Assembly: GCA_009829735.1 (NCBI GenBank)
Contig: CM020618.1
Coordinates: 34,696,894 to 34,760,893, forward strand
Direction of reading: 5' to 3'
DNA from: Pyropia yezoensis
Taxonomy: Eukaryota > Rhodophyta > Bangiophyceae > Bangiales > Bangiaceae
Length of the DNA stretch: 64,000 nt
In this document: positions 54,394 through 62,930 of the stretch, piece by piece
Layout of the letters: each line of letters starts with the position of its first letter
Position numbering within the stretch: the first letter of the stretch is position 1
Translations under genes and position numbers: made by a program
The notes under the pieces: generated by a model
The model's database searches: none
What the model was told of the DNA's origin: nothing
Seen by the model: only the letters and a program-made list of their open reading frames with translations

Positions 54394-54921
54394 TGGCGGC
54401 GGCGCCAGCGGCGTCGGCACCACCTGCAGGTGCTTGTGGTGCTGGCTCGCCCCCGCCATGCCGCCCGCATTGTAAAATGCGAGGCCGTCCAGGCGGTCCA
54501 GCACCGCCCAGGCAGCGTCAAAGTCGGCGGCCGTCAGGAGCGACGACTGCGCTTCGTACTCGGCGGTGACGAGGAGCAGGTGCCCCCGCGTGACGGGGAA
54601 CTTGTTGAGGAGCACCACATGGGCGGGCGGGGCGGGGGCGACAAAGAGGGTCGGCTCGTAGGGGAGGAACGGGTTGAACCGTTTTTTCGCCGCCCCGCCG
54701 TCGCCTGCGGCGGGGCGGCGGGCAGACGCCGTCGGGTCGGCGGCGGTCGGCTTGCGGGGACCAGAGAGGGTGTGGAGAAGGAACGGGATGCCCTGGTCTG
54801 GGTGGGTGGACGTTGTCGTTGCGAGCGGCGCCAGCGTGCCGACCGCGAGCGCCCGCGCCGAGGTGGTGAGCGCCAGCTCCATCAACCCCGTCGCGGGGAG
54901 GGCCCCCAGGGAAGGCGGCAT
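53740..54921 (-). CDS. diadenosine tetraphosphate phosphorylase (ATP adenylyltransferase, APA1/APA2 type)
   Basis: 393 residues from ATG 54921 (MPPSLGALPATGLMELALTT); an ATG at 54882 (MELALT) is also possible. HIT-superfamily enzyme that cleaves Ap4A with phosphate to ATP and ADP through a histidine-AMP intermediate. Family signatures: NPFLPYEPTLFVA (83-95), HVVLLNKFPVTRGHLLLVTA (101-120), LDGLAFYNAGGMAGASQHHK (144-163) and the catalytic HKHLQ (His162, His164, Gln166). Downstream come the conserved PFAHAACRVDD and FPYNLLLTREHLWVVPRRAE. A 28-base poly-C on the plus strand (about 54362-54391) becomes a poly-Gly insertion, and a second Ala/Asp-rich insertion sits near 54010-54090. Otherwise of family length. 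No intron needed. Confidence 0.92.
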
Positions 54922-55782
54922 GGTGCGGCCGGTAGGATTTCGGGGGGGGGGAGGGGGACAAAAAACAAAACAAAAGGGAGAGGGGCGGGGCGAGGGAAGG
55001 GTGGGCACGGCTGGGCAAGAAGAGGAAGAAAACGGCGAAAACCAGGTGGGGCGGACGAGGCAGAGTGGGAAGGAGGAGGAGGGCGCCCTTGCGGATTGGG
55101 GATGGGGGTGGGGTTCCTGATGTGGGGTTCAGGTGCCATGGAAGGAAATTTCGTGGAGTTCAATACTCATAGGATGCAAGTATCCACCGTAGTATGATGA
55201 GGTGAGGTGGGGTTCTGTTCAAGCGATGCGCGCCCGACGGTGCGATCCGCTCTCACCCGTACCTTCGATGTCCACTCTTTCCCTGTCCTCCGCCCACCCC
55301 CTCATATGCTCCTCCCCCCCTGCAAGCATGGCCCCTCCCGCTCCTCCCCCTATGCCCCCCCCCCCCGGCATCGTCCCTGCCCTCCCCTTCTTAGCTCCCG
55401 ATTCCCTCCGCATCGCTCTCCTCCCCGTGCCCGCATCGCCCCCCCGCCTTCTTCATAGCTCCCCGCCCCCCGCGCCGCCCCTTTCCCCAACGCCGTTCCT
55501 CCCCGCGCCGTCGGTCTCTCCCGCGCATCGCTCCCGCTCCCCGTCGGTCCTCATCCCCGTCACTCTCTTCCCTCCTTCGCTCTCCCTCCGTGGCTGCCCC
55601 CATGCTTTATGGATCCACCCCCTTCATCGCTCCCCCTTTCATCCCCGCATCCCCTAGCTTAGCGGCGCGAGCGCGATCGTTTATTATGTCCTTCGTTGTT
55701 GGCTTAGCTCCTCATCTGCCTGGCTGCGGCGCCCTGAGCAACAGCATCGCTCCCTTCTATGTACCAATATCCGGGGGGGAAA

Positions 55783-55804
55783 GGTCTCGCCGCTAGGCGA
55801 GACC
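55783..55804. repeat. perfect 9-bp-stem hairpin GGTCTCGCC/GGCGAGACC
   Basis: Stem 55783-55791 and 55796-55804 with loop gcta. Flanking G runs (left) and C runs (right) extend the pairing, so the structure is larger than the core. Confidence 0.75.
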
Positions 55805-55906
55805 TCCCCCCCCGCCATCCGGCCCAGAACCTGCACGACGTAGCGGCTACGTCGCGAAGATGAAAAGCACCGCCCCATCCTGTCCACCAGTTTGCGGGAG
55901 GGGGCA

Positions 55907-55938
55907 GGTCTCGCCGGTAGGCGCCGGTAGGCGAGACC
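55907..55938. repeat. second copy of the GGTCTCGCC hairpin
   Basis: The same stem at 55907-55915 and 55930-55938. The loop is enlarged by a duplicated cggtaggcg. A partial third arm (gagagacctccccccc) follows at 55955-55970. Confidence 0.75.
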
Positions 55939-56808
55939 TCCCCCCCGCCTGGAGAGACCTCCCCCCCAGGCATCCGGCCCGCTGAACTCGGCTCTCGTAG
56001 AGCGTAACCCCAAAAAAAGAACGCTTCCACTGGTCGCGTACGCATGTATTTACGACCTGAACGATGGAGGGGGGGCGGGGGGCGGGGGGCGTCGCGCTGC
56101 ACCCCCTCAAGAGAGCCTGCGGATGCGGGATCCGTGCCGCGGTGCGTCGGGAACCTAACCCCACGTCAGCACATCTTACTAGAGAGCGTCTTTCAACCCT
56201 GGTCGCGTTCCCCCAATACTCCATCGATGGATTTCAATTCCGAATCAAGCTCTGTATGTCACCTGAACCCCACCTCAGATCTGGAGTCGAACCCCACGCT
56301 CATCCCTAGGTCCGCGCCCTTGACCAGGCCCGGGCCAGGTCCAAACTCGAAAGGGCCCATAGCAAGTGCCTGAATTAGGGTTGATGAAAGCCGCATCCGG
56401 GGCGCGAATAATTCGCAACGCAGTCCTTGTCAGCAGGGACCTCGCAGAGATTGATGAGCGCGCGCTCCGTCCAGGACCGCCCCCGCTTCCCGCCCCCACC
56501 ACCAACAACGCTTCCACTAGGCAAGCCACTCGAGCGCGCGCGCTGAGGGTCGACCTCCCCCTCCCCCCCAGATTCCCTTGCCGCCATGGCGCTCCCGCCT
56601 GCCTCTGCCGGGACCGCCGTGAGCGCGGCGCGCTTGCCGCCGCGGTGCCTCGCGTCGCGGCCCGACCGAGGCGTCGGCGGCGGCGGCGGCGGCGGCGCCG
56701 GGACCAGCGCGGGCGGACGCTTCCTCCCCAGGTCACGCGGCCCCTCCCCCAGTTGATCCCCTCTCCCGTCCTCCCCCCCGCCCTCCTTCTCATCACGGGG
56801 GTGGCGGC

Positions 56809-58173
56809 GTGACGGCCATGGCCCGGCAGCGGCGCCCCGAGGCGGTGGCCGTCTTGGCTGTCTGTCTCCTCGTTGCTGTGCCGGCGGTGGCGGCGGCGGT
56901 GGCGACGGCGGCGGCGGGGGTGTCACCCCTCCCCCCGGCCGTCGTCTGGCGGCAACTGCCGGCGGGCGCGCGCGGGTCCGGCGCCTACCCCCTTGGCCGG
57001 CAGGGTGTCCCCGTCGTGACACCGACGCCACCCCCGGGCAACGCGGCCGCGGCGGCGGCGGCGGCGCGCGGGTGCGTCGGCCTCTTTGCGTCGACCGGGT
57101 CGGGCAACGCGCAGGCGTCGTCGGGCGAGTCGGCCCCGTACCTCTGTGCCATTACCGCGACGGTGACGACCGCCGCCGACATCACCAGCTGTGGCGTCGT
57201 TGTCAGCGAGGAGCTCACCTGGCCGTGGACGACCGGCCGGCCGGCGGTGCGCGTGGTGGACTACCGTGACGTGGAGGGCGTGAGCGTCACGGCCTTGACC
57301 TTTACCCCCGACGGGGTGGAGCAGCTGTCCGTGAGGCGGTTGGCCCCGTCCACCAGCCGGCGGTGCGGCAACCAGACGGCCGTGTCGTGGCCGACGGTCC
57401 GGCGTGCGACGCCAACCACCTTTGTGCTCTCCTACACCACCCGGGGGGGGGTGGCCTCCGAGCCGACCGGCTGTGCCGCCGCCGGCGCCGTCTCCGTGGG
57501 CGCCGGCGGCACGCGGACGGGCCAGGCGACCACCGGCTGGACGCCCGGGGGGGGGTGGACAAAGACCCTCTACCGCGTCTCCGCGACGGTCCAACTGCCT
57601 CCCGGGGTGTCGCCGTCGGGCGTCGTCGCTGCCGCCCCGTCGGGGCTGGCGGTCTCGGTGGGTGGCGCGCCGTCGGTCACGTCCGTCTCCTGGCCGGCCG
57701 AGTCGATTGCGCCTGGCATTGGCACTGCCCGGCGGTACCGGGCCTGGTGGCAGCGGCCGGTGGTGACGACGGCGGGTGGTGGCGGCGGGGCGGCCCAGTG
57801 CGCCACCCGCGCGTGTGACTACCGCTACGTGGCGTGCCGCGAAGGGGACGACGACGACGGGGACCCGTGGTATAAGAACCTCCCCGAATGGCTCATCCCC
57901 GCCGCCATTGTCCTCACCCTAGTCACCGTTGGCTTTTCGGTGGCCGCGGCGCGCGCGTGCGGCTGCTGCCCGGGGTGCAAGCGCATCGACAACGACGGCG
58001 GGGGGGGGTACGGCCACCACCACCACCACGGGGGGGGGTATCATGGCGGTTACCATGGGGGGTACGGCGGCGATGACTATGGGGGGGGTGGGGGTGGCGA
58101 CGGCGGTGGCGGTGGCGGTGGCGGCGGCGACGGCGGCGGCGGGGGAGACGGTGGCGGTGGTGGCGACGGGTGA
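56809..58173 (+). CDS. type I membrane protein with Cys-bearing ectodomain and Gly/His/Tyr-rich tail (hypothetical)
   Basis: 454 residues from ATG 56809; 56818 (MARQRRPE) is equally possible. A signal peptide is clear at residues about 10-35 (VAVLAVCLLVAVPAVAAAVA). The ectodomain (about 36-358) is beta-rich looking, with Cys in GCVGLF, YLCAIT, SCGVVV, RRCGNQ, GCAAAG and CATRACDYRYVAC, consistent with disulfides. A membrane helix at about 361-383 (WLIPAAIVLTLVTVGFSVAA) is followed by a possible palmitoylation cluster ACGCCPGC. The cytoplasmic tail is GYGHHHHHGGGYHGGYHGGY and then Gly/Asp repeats. The layout recalls cell-surface or gamete-fusion proteins, but no diagnostic motif of such families was seen, so no function is claimed. 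Confidence 0.6.
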   Translation: MTAMARQRRPEAVAVLAVCLLVAVPAVAAAVATAAAGVSPLPPAVVWRQLPAGARGSGAYPLGRQGVPVVTPTPPPGNAAAAAAAARGCVGLFASTGSGNAQASSGESAPYLCAITATVTTAADITSCGVVVSEELTWPWTTGRPAVRVVDYRDVEGVSVTALTFTPDGVEQLSVRRLAPSTSRRCGNQTAVSWPTVRRATPTTFVLSYTTRGGVASEPTGCAAAGAVSVGAGGTRTGQATTGWTPGGGWTKTLYRVSATVQLPPGVSPSGVVAAAPSGLAVSVGGAPSVTSVSWPAESIAPGIGTARRYRAWWQRPVVTTAGGGGGAAQCATRACDYRYVACREGDDDDGDPWYKNLPEWLIPAAIVLTLVTVGFSVAAARACGCCPGCKRIDNDGGGGYGHHHHHGGGYHGGYHGGYGGDDYGGGGGGDGGGGGGGGGDGGGGGDGGGGGDG

Positions 58174-58476
58174 TGCCGTGCAGGCCGGGGGCCACGGTGG
58201 AGCCGCCCTCCCCGCGCGGCGCCGCCGGGCGGCGGCGCGGGAGGGTGGCTTGCCCCATCCCCCATGCAGTACATACAGTACACGCCTGTGCCGGCACTGC
58301 TTGTGTGTGTCACTTGCCGTTTGTTTTTTTTGACTAAAGTACTCGCTGTTCGTCTTTCCTTCAAGGATCAAGGCCTTGGGAGGCTGCTTGGACGTTCGCC
58401 TTCGCTGCATCAGCTTTGGCGGATCTTGTACGGTACATACATAACACACATACTAAATATTGGGTTAGAGAAGACT
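58174..58476. other. 3' region of the membrane-protein gene
   Basis: TACAGTAC at 58274, 101 bases after the stop. The lower-GC DNA that follows (58310-58500) is shared with the end of the minus-strand gene at 58477. No other feature. Confidence 0.35.
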
Positions 58477-58886
58477 TCATTTTAATATTGTCCTAAATAG
58501 TTCCGTCGATTCCCCTCCTCTTTCCTCTCCTGCCCATGTACTGAGGTCGCCCCCTCCAGACTGTCGTCCCGTCTCCCCAGGTGGCGCCTCACTTTTTTTG
58601 TCTCCCGGGTGCTCCATCCCAGCGGAAATCAACTGGCGGTACTCCGGGCGGTCCCTGGTCTTGATGGCGCGCTTCGGGGGGGAGTCGGGTGGTCTTGAAG
58701 CCCGATCGGTGTGCCAAAACTCACGATCCAGCTCACAGTTGCAATTGATTTATTGTTAGCTCTTCCCACGAAATAGCCACGAATGCTTCCCACGACCTGG
58801 TTGTAAAAACTCTCTAATAATCTGGCGCAACCCACCGCCAATCGACGACGGGCACGCGCATCGCCCGCTCCTTGGCACTCCTTCAT
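58477..58886 (-). CDS. proposed two-exon small gene, unidentified
   Basis: Proposed from splice signals. Exon 1 is 58886-58797 (30 codons, MKECQGAGDARARRRLAVGC). The intron is 58796-58732 (65 bp: GTCGTG donor, CTAAC branch-like site 27-30 bases before acceptor GTGAG). Exon 2 is 58731-58477 (84 codons plus TGA). Both junctions are phase 0, and the joined text is fluent across them: RLLESFYNQ then LDREFWHTDRASRPPDSPPK and RAIKTRDRPEYRQLISAGME. The 114-residue product is basic in the middle and acidic near the end. The start lies in a 25-bp tandem repeat, so it may instead be the last exons of a larger gene. No family recognised. Confidence 0.42.
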
Positions 58887-58945
58887 CGCCCGCTCCTTTG
58901 CACTCCTTCATCGCCCGCTCCTTTGCACTCCTTCATCGCCCGCCC
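58859..58945. repeat. 25-bp tandem repeat, about 3.5 copies
   Basis: Units catcgcccgctcctttgcac plus tcctt begin at 58859, 58884, 58909 and 58934, nearly identical. Confidence 0.9.
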
Positions 58946-60935
58946 ACTCCAGCGGAACCCGCATCCCCCGGTGTTTTTGCCAGTGTGATCTCGCTGGTGA
59001 TTGGCATCGTCGACCGCTGCAAACGTACGTTCCGCCGTGCTCGTGGGGTCGTGTGCGCCGTCTCTCCCCCTGCTCCATGATGCTATCTGATTAGTCTGTC
59101 TGACTCTTTGATGATACCTGTGTACACGTATTCGTACTATCTGAGAGCTTCACTGCATGTGCGAGGGGGCGGCTCCCTCTCCCGCTTGTCCAGAGGACTC
59201 AGCTGACACTGCTGTGCTCTCATGCTCTCTTGCTCTTTTCCCCTTTTTTTCTGTTGCCTCTCCATCAGTGTGTTGTCGGCTTGGTGTAGCGTGTGCTGAG
59301 CGCTTCCGAGCTCGTCTGGGTGGGCGCATTCTATGCAGGGGCATCGCACCCGTGCGCCAAGGGGGTGGCTCTCTGGGAGGGTGACGCCTCTCAGCGCGCG
59401 CTCGCCGGGGCGGGTGTCACCGGCGCACCCCCTCCCCGCTCATGAGGTACATACCGACCAGCCGTCTGGGGGTCCCCCCCCCCCTGCGGCGACAGACGCG
59501 TGCAGCTGCGGCGGCCCTGCCGGTCGCGTGCCCGTGGCCTACGCGTAGGGCCTACGCCTACGCGTAGGGCCTACGCGTAGGGCCTACGCGTAGGCCTAGG
59601 GCGTAGGCCCTAGGCGTAGGTTGTTCACTCATCGCTCTCTCCCGCTTCCTCTTCTTTGCCCCCCCCCACTGCCCCCCGCCCTCCCCCACCTCCCTTTCCC
59701 CCTGCCCCCTTCTACCCCGAACCCTGCGGTCGCGACGGTGGCGGTGTCTTGGCGGCGACAGGGCACCGCCAAGGGCATGGCATCCGACCCCCCCCTCCCG
59801 GTCCCTCCCCCCCCCCCCCCCGCCGCGGCCTGGCCGCCCAAGCGATTCTACAAGAAAAATCAAGAGAGTCCGGCCTTGCGCGCGACGGCGGCGTAGTACG
59901 CACCAGCGTCGAGGGTGATGAGTTCTGCCCTCCCGGCAGCGGGGCGGTCGGTGGCCCGTCGAGGGGGGTTGCCAGGAAGCCCCCGCCCGTGTCCCCAAGC
60001 GCCTGGCGCCTCTTCCCCCCCCCCCCCCCCCCAACGACGGGCGCACTCGAGGCGGATGTCACCGACCATGAGGGCCTAACCCCCCCCCCGGTACGCCCCC
60101 CCACGCACCACCATGTCGGCGCACGGGCCCCGCGTGCGCTCATGTACGCGCAACCCCTTCCCCTCCCACCTCCCCTATCCCCCGCTCCTCTCAGCCCCAG
60201 CACACCCGACGCGCACGGTTGGCCAGCCGCTGCGGCCGACACATAACCACACATAGAGGGAAGCGGCACGACAGAAGAAACGTAAGCGTGTCTAAAACAA
60301 GATGTAGACATACGCGCCACGGCCAGGGGCGCGGACCCTCTGCTGCCCACGCTGCCAGACCGCACACCGCCCGTGTGTCTGCTGCGTACGGGAGGGGGGG
60401 ATGCCCTTCCATCCCCCCCCCATCTCTCTTCCCCTTTCCGGCGGTTGTCGTCCGACCCCGCCGCCACCGCGGACACCCCGCCGCGCCGGCTGCGTCGCGG
60501 AACCAACCACACATGCAGCGGCTGCACAGAGGAACAAAAACAACGAGGCGAAAAAAGTAGAACGGAGCGTCTCGGTCTGTGTCTGGCAACGACGCCACCG
60601 GGTTGCCCCAAGACCCGGGGCATCGAGCAAAAAGAGCAAGAGAGCAAACAGTGGCTGCGCGTTGTCAGCGGAGCTGCCGCTGTCGGTGCTGGATTCGGCG
60701 CCACCGCCTCGTCTGCGGCCCACGCCGTGTACCTACCGCGCCGGCGCGAGGGTGGGCGGGGGTCTCCCCTCCCGCGCCCGCCCCCCCGCAACTCCCTCCC
60801 CATTCCCGTCCCGTCCCCGACCCTCCTGTCGACCCGCCCCCCCCCCCCCCCCCCTCCCCCCGGCCATCCCCCACCCCCCTCCATCCCGGCCCGGGTGCAG
60901 CCCCGTCGCCCTCCGCGCCCTTGCTGGGTGTGACC
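58946..60935. other. 2-kb intergenic upstream of the sulfotransferase, no gene seen
   Basis: Includes a lower-GC block at 59080-59330 and the CCTACGCGTAGGG repeat cluster. Open frames on both strands (for example across 59712-60884) are low complexity, with no motif. A poly-C run lies just upstream of the sulfotransferase (60838-60854). Confidence 0.45.
59536..59620. repeat. tandem palindrome cluster built on CCTACGCGTAGGG
   Basis: Four or so head-to-tail copies of the self-complementary block ggcctacgcgtagggcc with variants (cctacgcctacgcg, ggcctagggcgtaggcc). The whole 85 bp can form cruciforms and contains repeated ACGCGT. Confidence 0.8.
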
Positions 60936-61367
60936 ATGCGTGGTGTCCCCCCCACCCCCTCCCCCCTCGGCCTCCTACCCGGCGCGGCCGCCGCCGCCGC
61001 CCCCGCGGCCCGCCCCACCGCCGCCCGCCTCGTCACGGCGGCGGTGGCGGCCGCCCGCCGCGGCGGCCGCCGCGTCCTCTCGGTGGCGGCCGCCCGCCGC
61101 GGCGGCCGCCGGGTCCTCCGCCGCCTCGCCGCCGCGGCGTCGCCCGCCGCCACCACCGCCGCCCCGCGCGCGGGACAGCGGCGGCGGGCGCCCGCGGTCG
61201 TTGCAGCTGTCGCTGCAGCCGCCGCCGTCGCGGCCGTCGCGGCCGTCGTCGTCTTGGCCGTGGGGGGGGGGGTGCTGAGGCGGCTCCACGCCCACCGCAG
61301 CACCCCAACCGGCGCCGCCCGTCCTGCCTCGCGACGCGGCGGCGGCGGCGGTGGGGGCGGCGGCGGT

Positions 61368-61399
<32 letters not shown>

Positions 61400-62930
61400 A
61401 GCGGCGGCAGATGCGCGCGCCGAGGCGGCGGCGCTGCTGGCATCCACCGACGCCGCCTGGCTCCGCCGCGTCCGCCGGCTGGCGCCCCCCGCGTACGAGC
61501 GCGCCTACGCGTCGCCCTGCTGGTACGAGCGCCTGCCGCGGGCGGCGCGGCGTCTCGCCGACGGCAACAACGATGGCGCCGACGGCGACGGCGACGGCGA
61601 CTGCGACGGCGACGCGGCAGGCGGGGGGTGGTCGGCCGTCTGGATGCCGGGTACGTGGGGGGGTGCCGGCGGCGGCGGCGGCGCCCCGCCACCCCCCTCG
61701 ACCTCCACGGGGGATGGACGGCGGCTGGTGTGCCTGCCGACGGTGCACCTAGTGGGGGCGCCCAAGTCGGGGACGACGGCCTTTGCCGCCCGCCTCGGCC
61801 GCCTGCACACGGTGGTGGGGGAGGGGGGGCTGGCGGCGGCCCGCGGCGGCAGCAGCGCCAACCATTCCGTGGGCAACGGGGAGCCCCCCCCCCCCCTGGC
61901 GGTCATCCCGCCGATGCGCAAGGAGCCCCGCTACTGGGACCGCTGGGCGGGCCCGACGACCACCGCCGCCGCCTTTGCCGCCTACACCCACACCTTTGAC
62001 CCGCTGGCGGGGCGCCTCCTCGCCACCCCCCCCCGCCGCCGCCGCCAGCCCGGGTGGCTCACCTACGACGCCAGCATCGAGACGATGGCCAAGTTCAACG
62101 CCACCGCCCCGCTGCCCGCCGCGCTCACCGTCCTCGTGCCGGCGGTGCGGGCCATCCTCCTCGTCCGGGACCCAGCAGAGCGGCTGTGGTCCGACTACCT
62201 CTTTTGGCCCGCCCGCTCGCTGCTGGCCGCGGACCAGGCGGCGGCAGCGGCAGCAGAGGCGGCGGTGGCGGCGGCGGCGGCGGCGGCGGCAGGGTCGGCA
62301 GCGGCGGCGGGGACTGCCGCGGCCGCGCCGTCGCCGCCGCCGCCACCGCCGCCGCCGCCGCCTCTGGCGGGCGGGCGGACCGCCGCAGACTTTCACGCCC
62401 GCGCCACCCGCTCCGTCGCGGCGTTCCGGTCGTGCACCGACCGGGGCGGGGGCGCCCTCGGGTGCACCCTCACCCCCGCCTTCCGCACGTGGGAGGGCGG
62501 CGGCGCGCGCCTCGCGTATGGCGCGTATGGGCCGGTTGTGGCGCTATGGCAGGCCGCCCTGCGGCCGGGGCACCTGCTCGTCCTCCGCACCGAGGACCTT
62601 GACACGCCCGCCCCGTACCGCGCCGCCGCCACGTTTCTGTGGGGCGCCGCCGCCGCCGGGGCCTCCGCCGCCGCCACCGACCCGCAGTGGCGGGCGCTCC
62701 TTGGCGGCGCGCACGCTAACGTGGGCCGCCGCCACCAGCGGGTGGGCGCCATGTGGCCCGCCACTCGGCAGCTGCTGACTACCTTTTACGCCGACCTCAA
62801 CGCGGGGCTCTGCGCCCTGACAGGCGACCCGACGCTGGTGTGGCCCACCGCGGGGGAAGAAGGGGGGAAGGGCGGTGGGACGCCCCCACCCCCACCACCG
62901 CCGCCACCGCCAACGGCGCAAAGGCACTGA
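60936..62930 (+). CDS. Golgi-type sulfotransferase (PAPS-dependent, carbohydrate sulfotransferase-like)
   Basis: 664 residues from ATG 60936. A basic, Ala/Arg-rich N-terminus precedes one membrane helix (about 86-113, AVAAAAAVAAVAAVVVLAVG), giving type II Golgi topology. The PAPS 5'-phosphosulfate loop is VHLVGAPKSGTTAF (about 270-283). KEPRYWDRW follows. The 3'-phosphate-binding motif is AILLVRDPAERLWSDYLFWP (about 406-425). LLVLRTEDL and the C-terminal TTFYADLNAGLCALTG complete the pattern of heparan/chondroitin-type sulfotransferases. Three long Ala/Gly/Asp/Pro insertions interrupt it. In red algae such enzymes are expected to sulfate galactans of the wall, but the substrate is inference. 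The tail after about residue 640 is Gly/Pro filler. No intron. Confidence 0.85.

Larger units (their letters stand above)
54922..56808. other. 1.9-kb intergenic, hairpins and inverted repeats, no gene
   Basis: C-rich, compositionally skewed to about 55650, then mixed. Contains GGTCTCGCC hairpins (listed separately) and a pair of inverted GTGGGGTTC-bearing segments at 55099-55139 and 56256-56300. No supported coding frame. Confidence 0.45.

Noticed and set aside
56283-56300. GGTTCGACTCC (minus strand), matching a tRNA B box
   Set aside because: The T-stem does not pair and no acceptor or anticodon stem can be drawn.
56809-58173. Possible HAP2/GCS1 gamete-fusion protein
   Set aside because: Layout is similar (signal, ectodomain, one helix, His-rich tail), but no diagnostic HAP2 motif was seen and the length is short.
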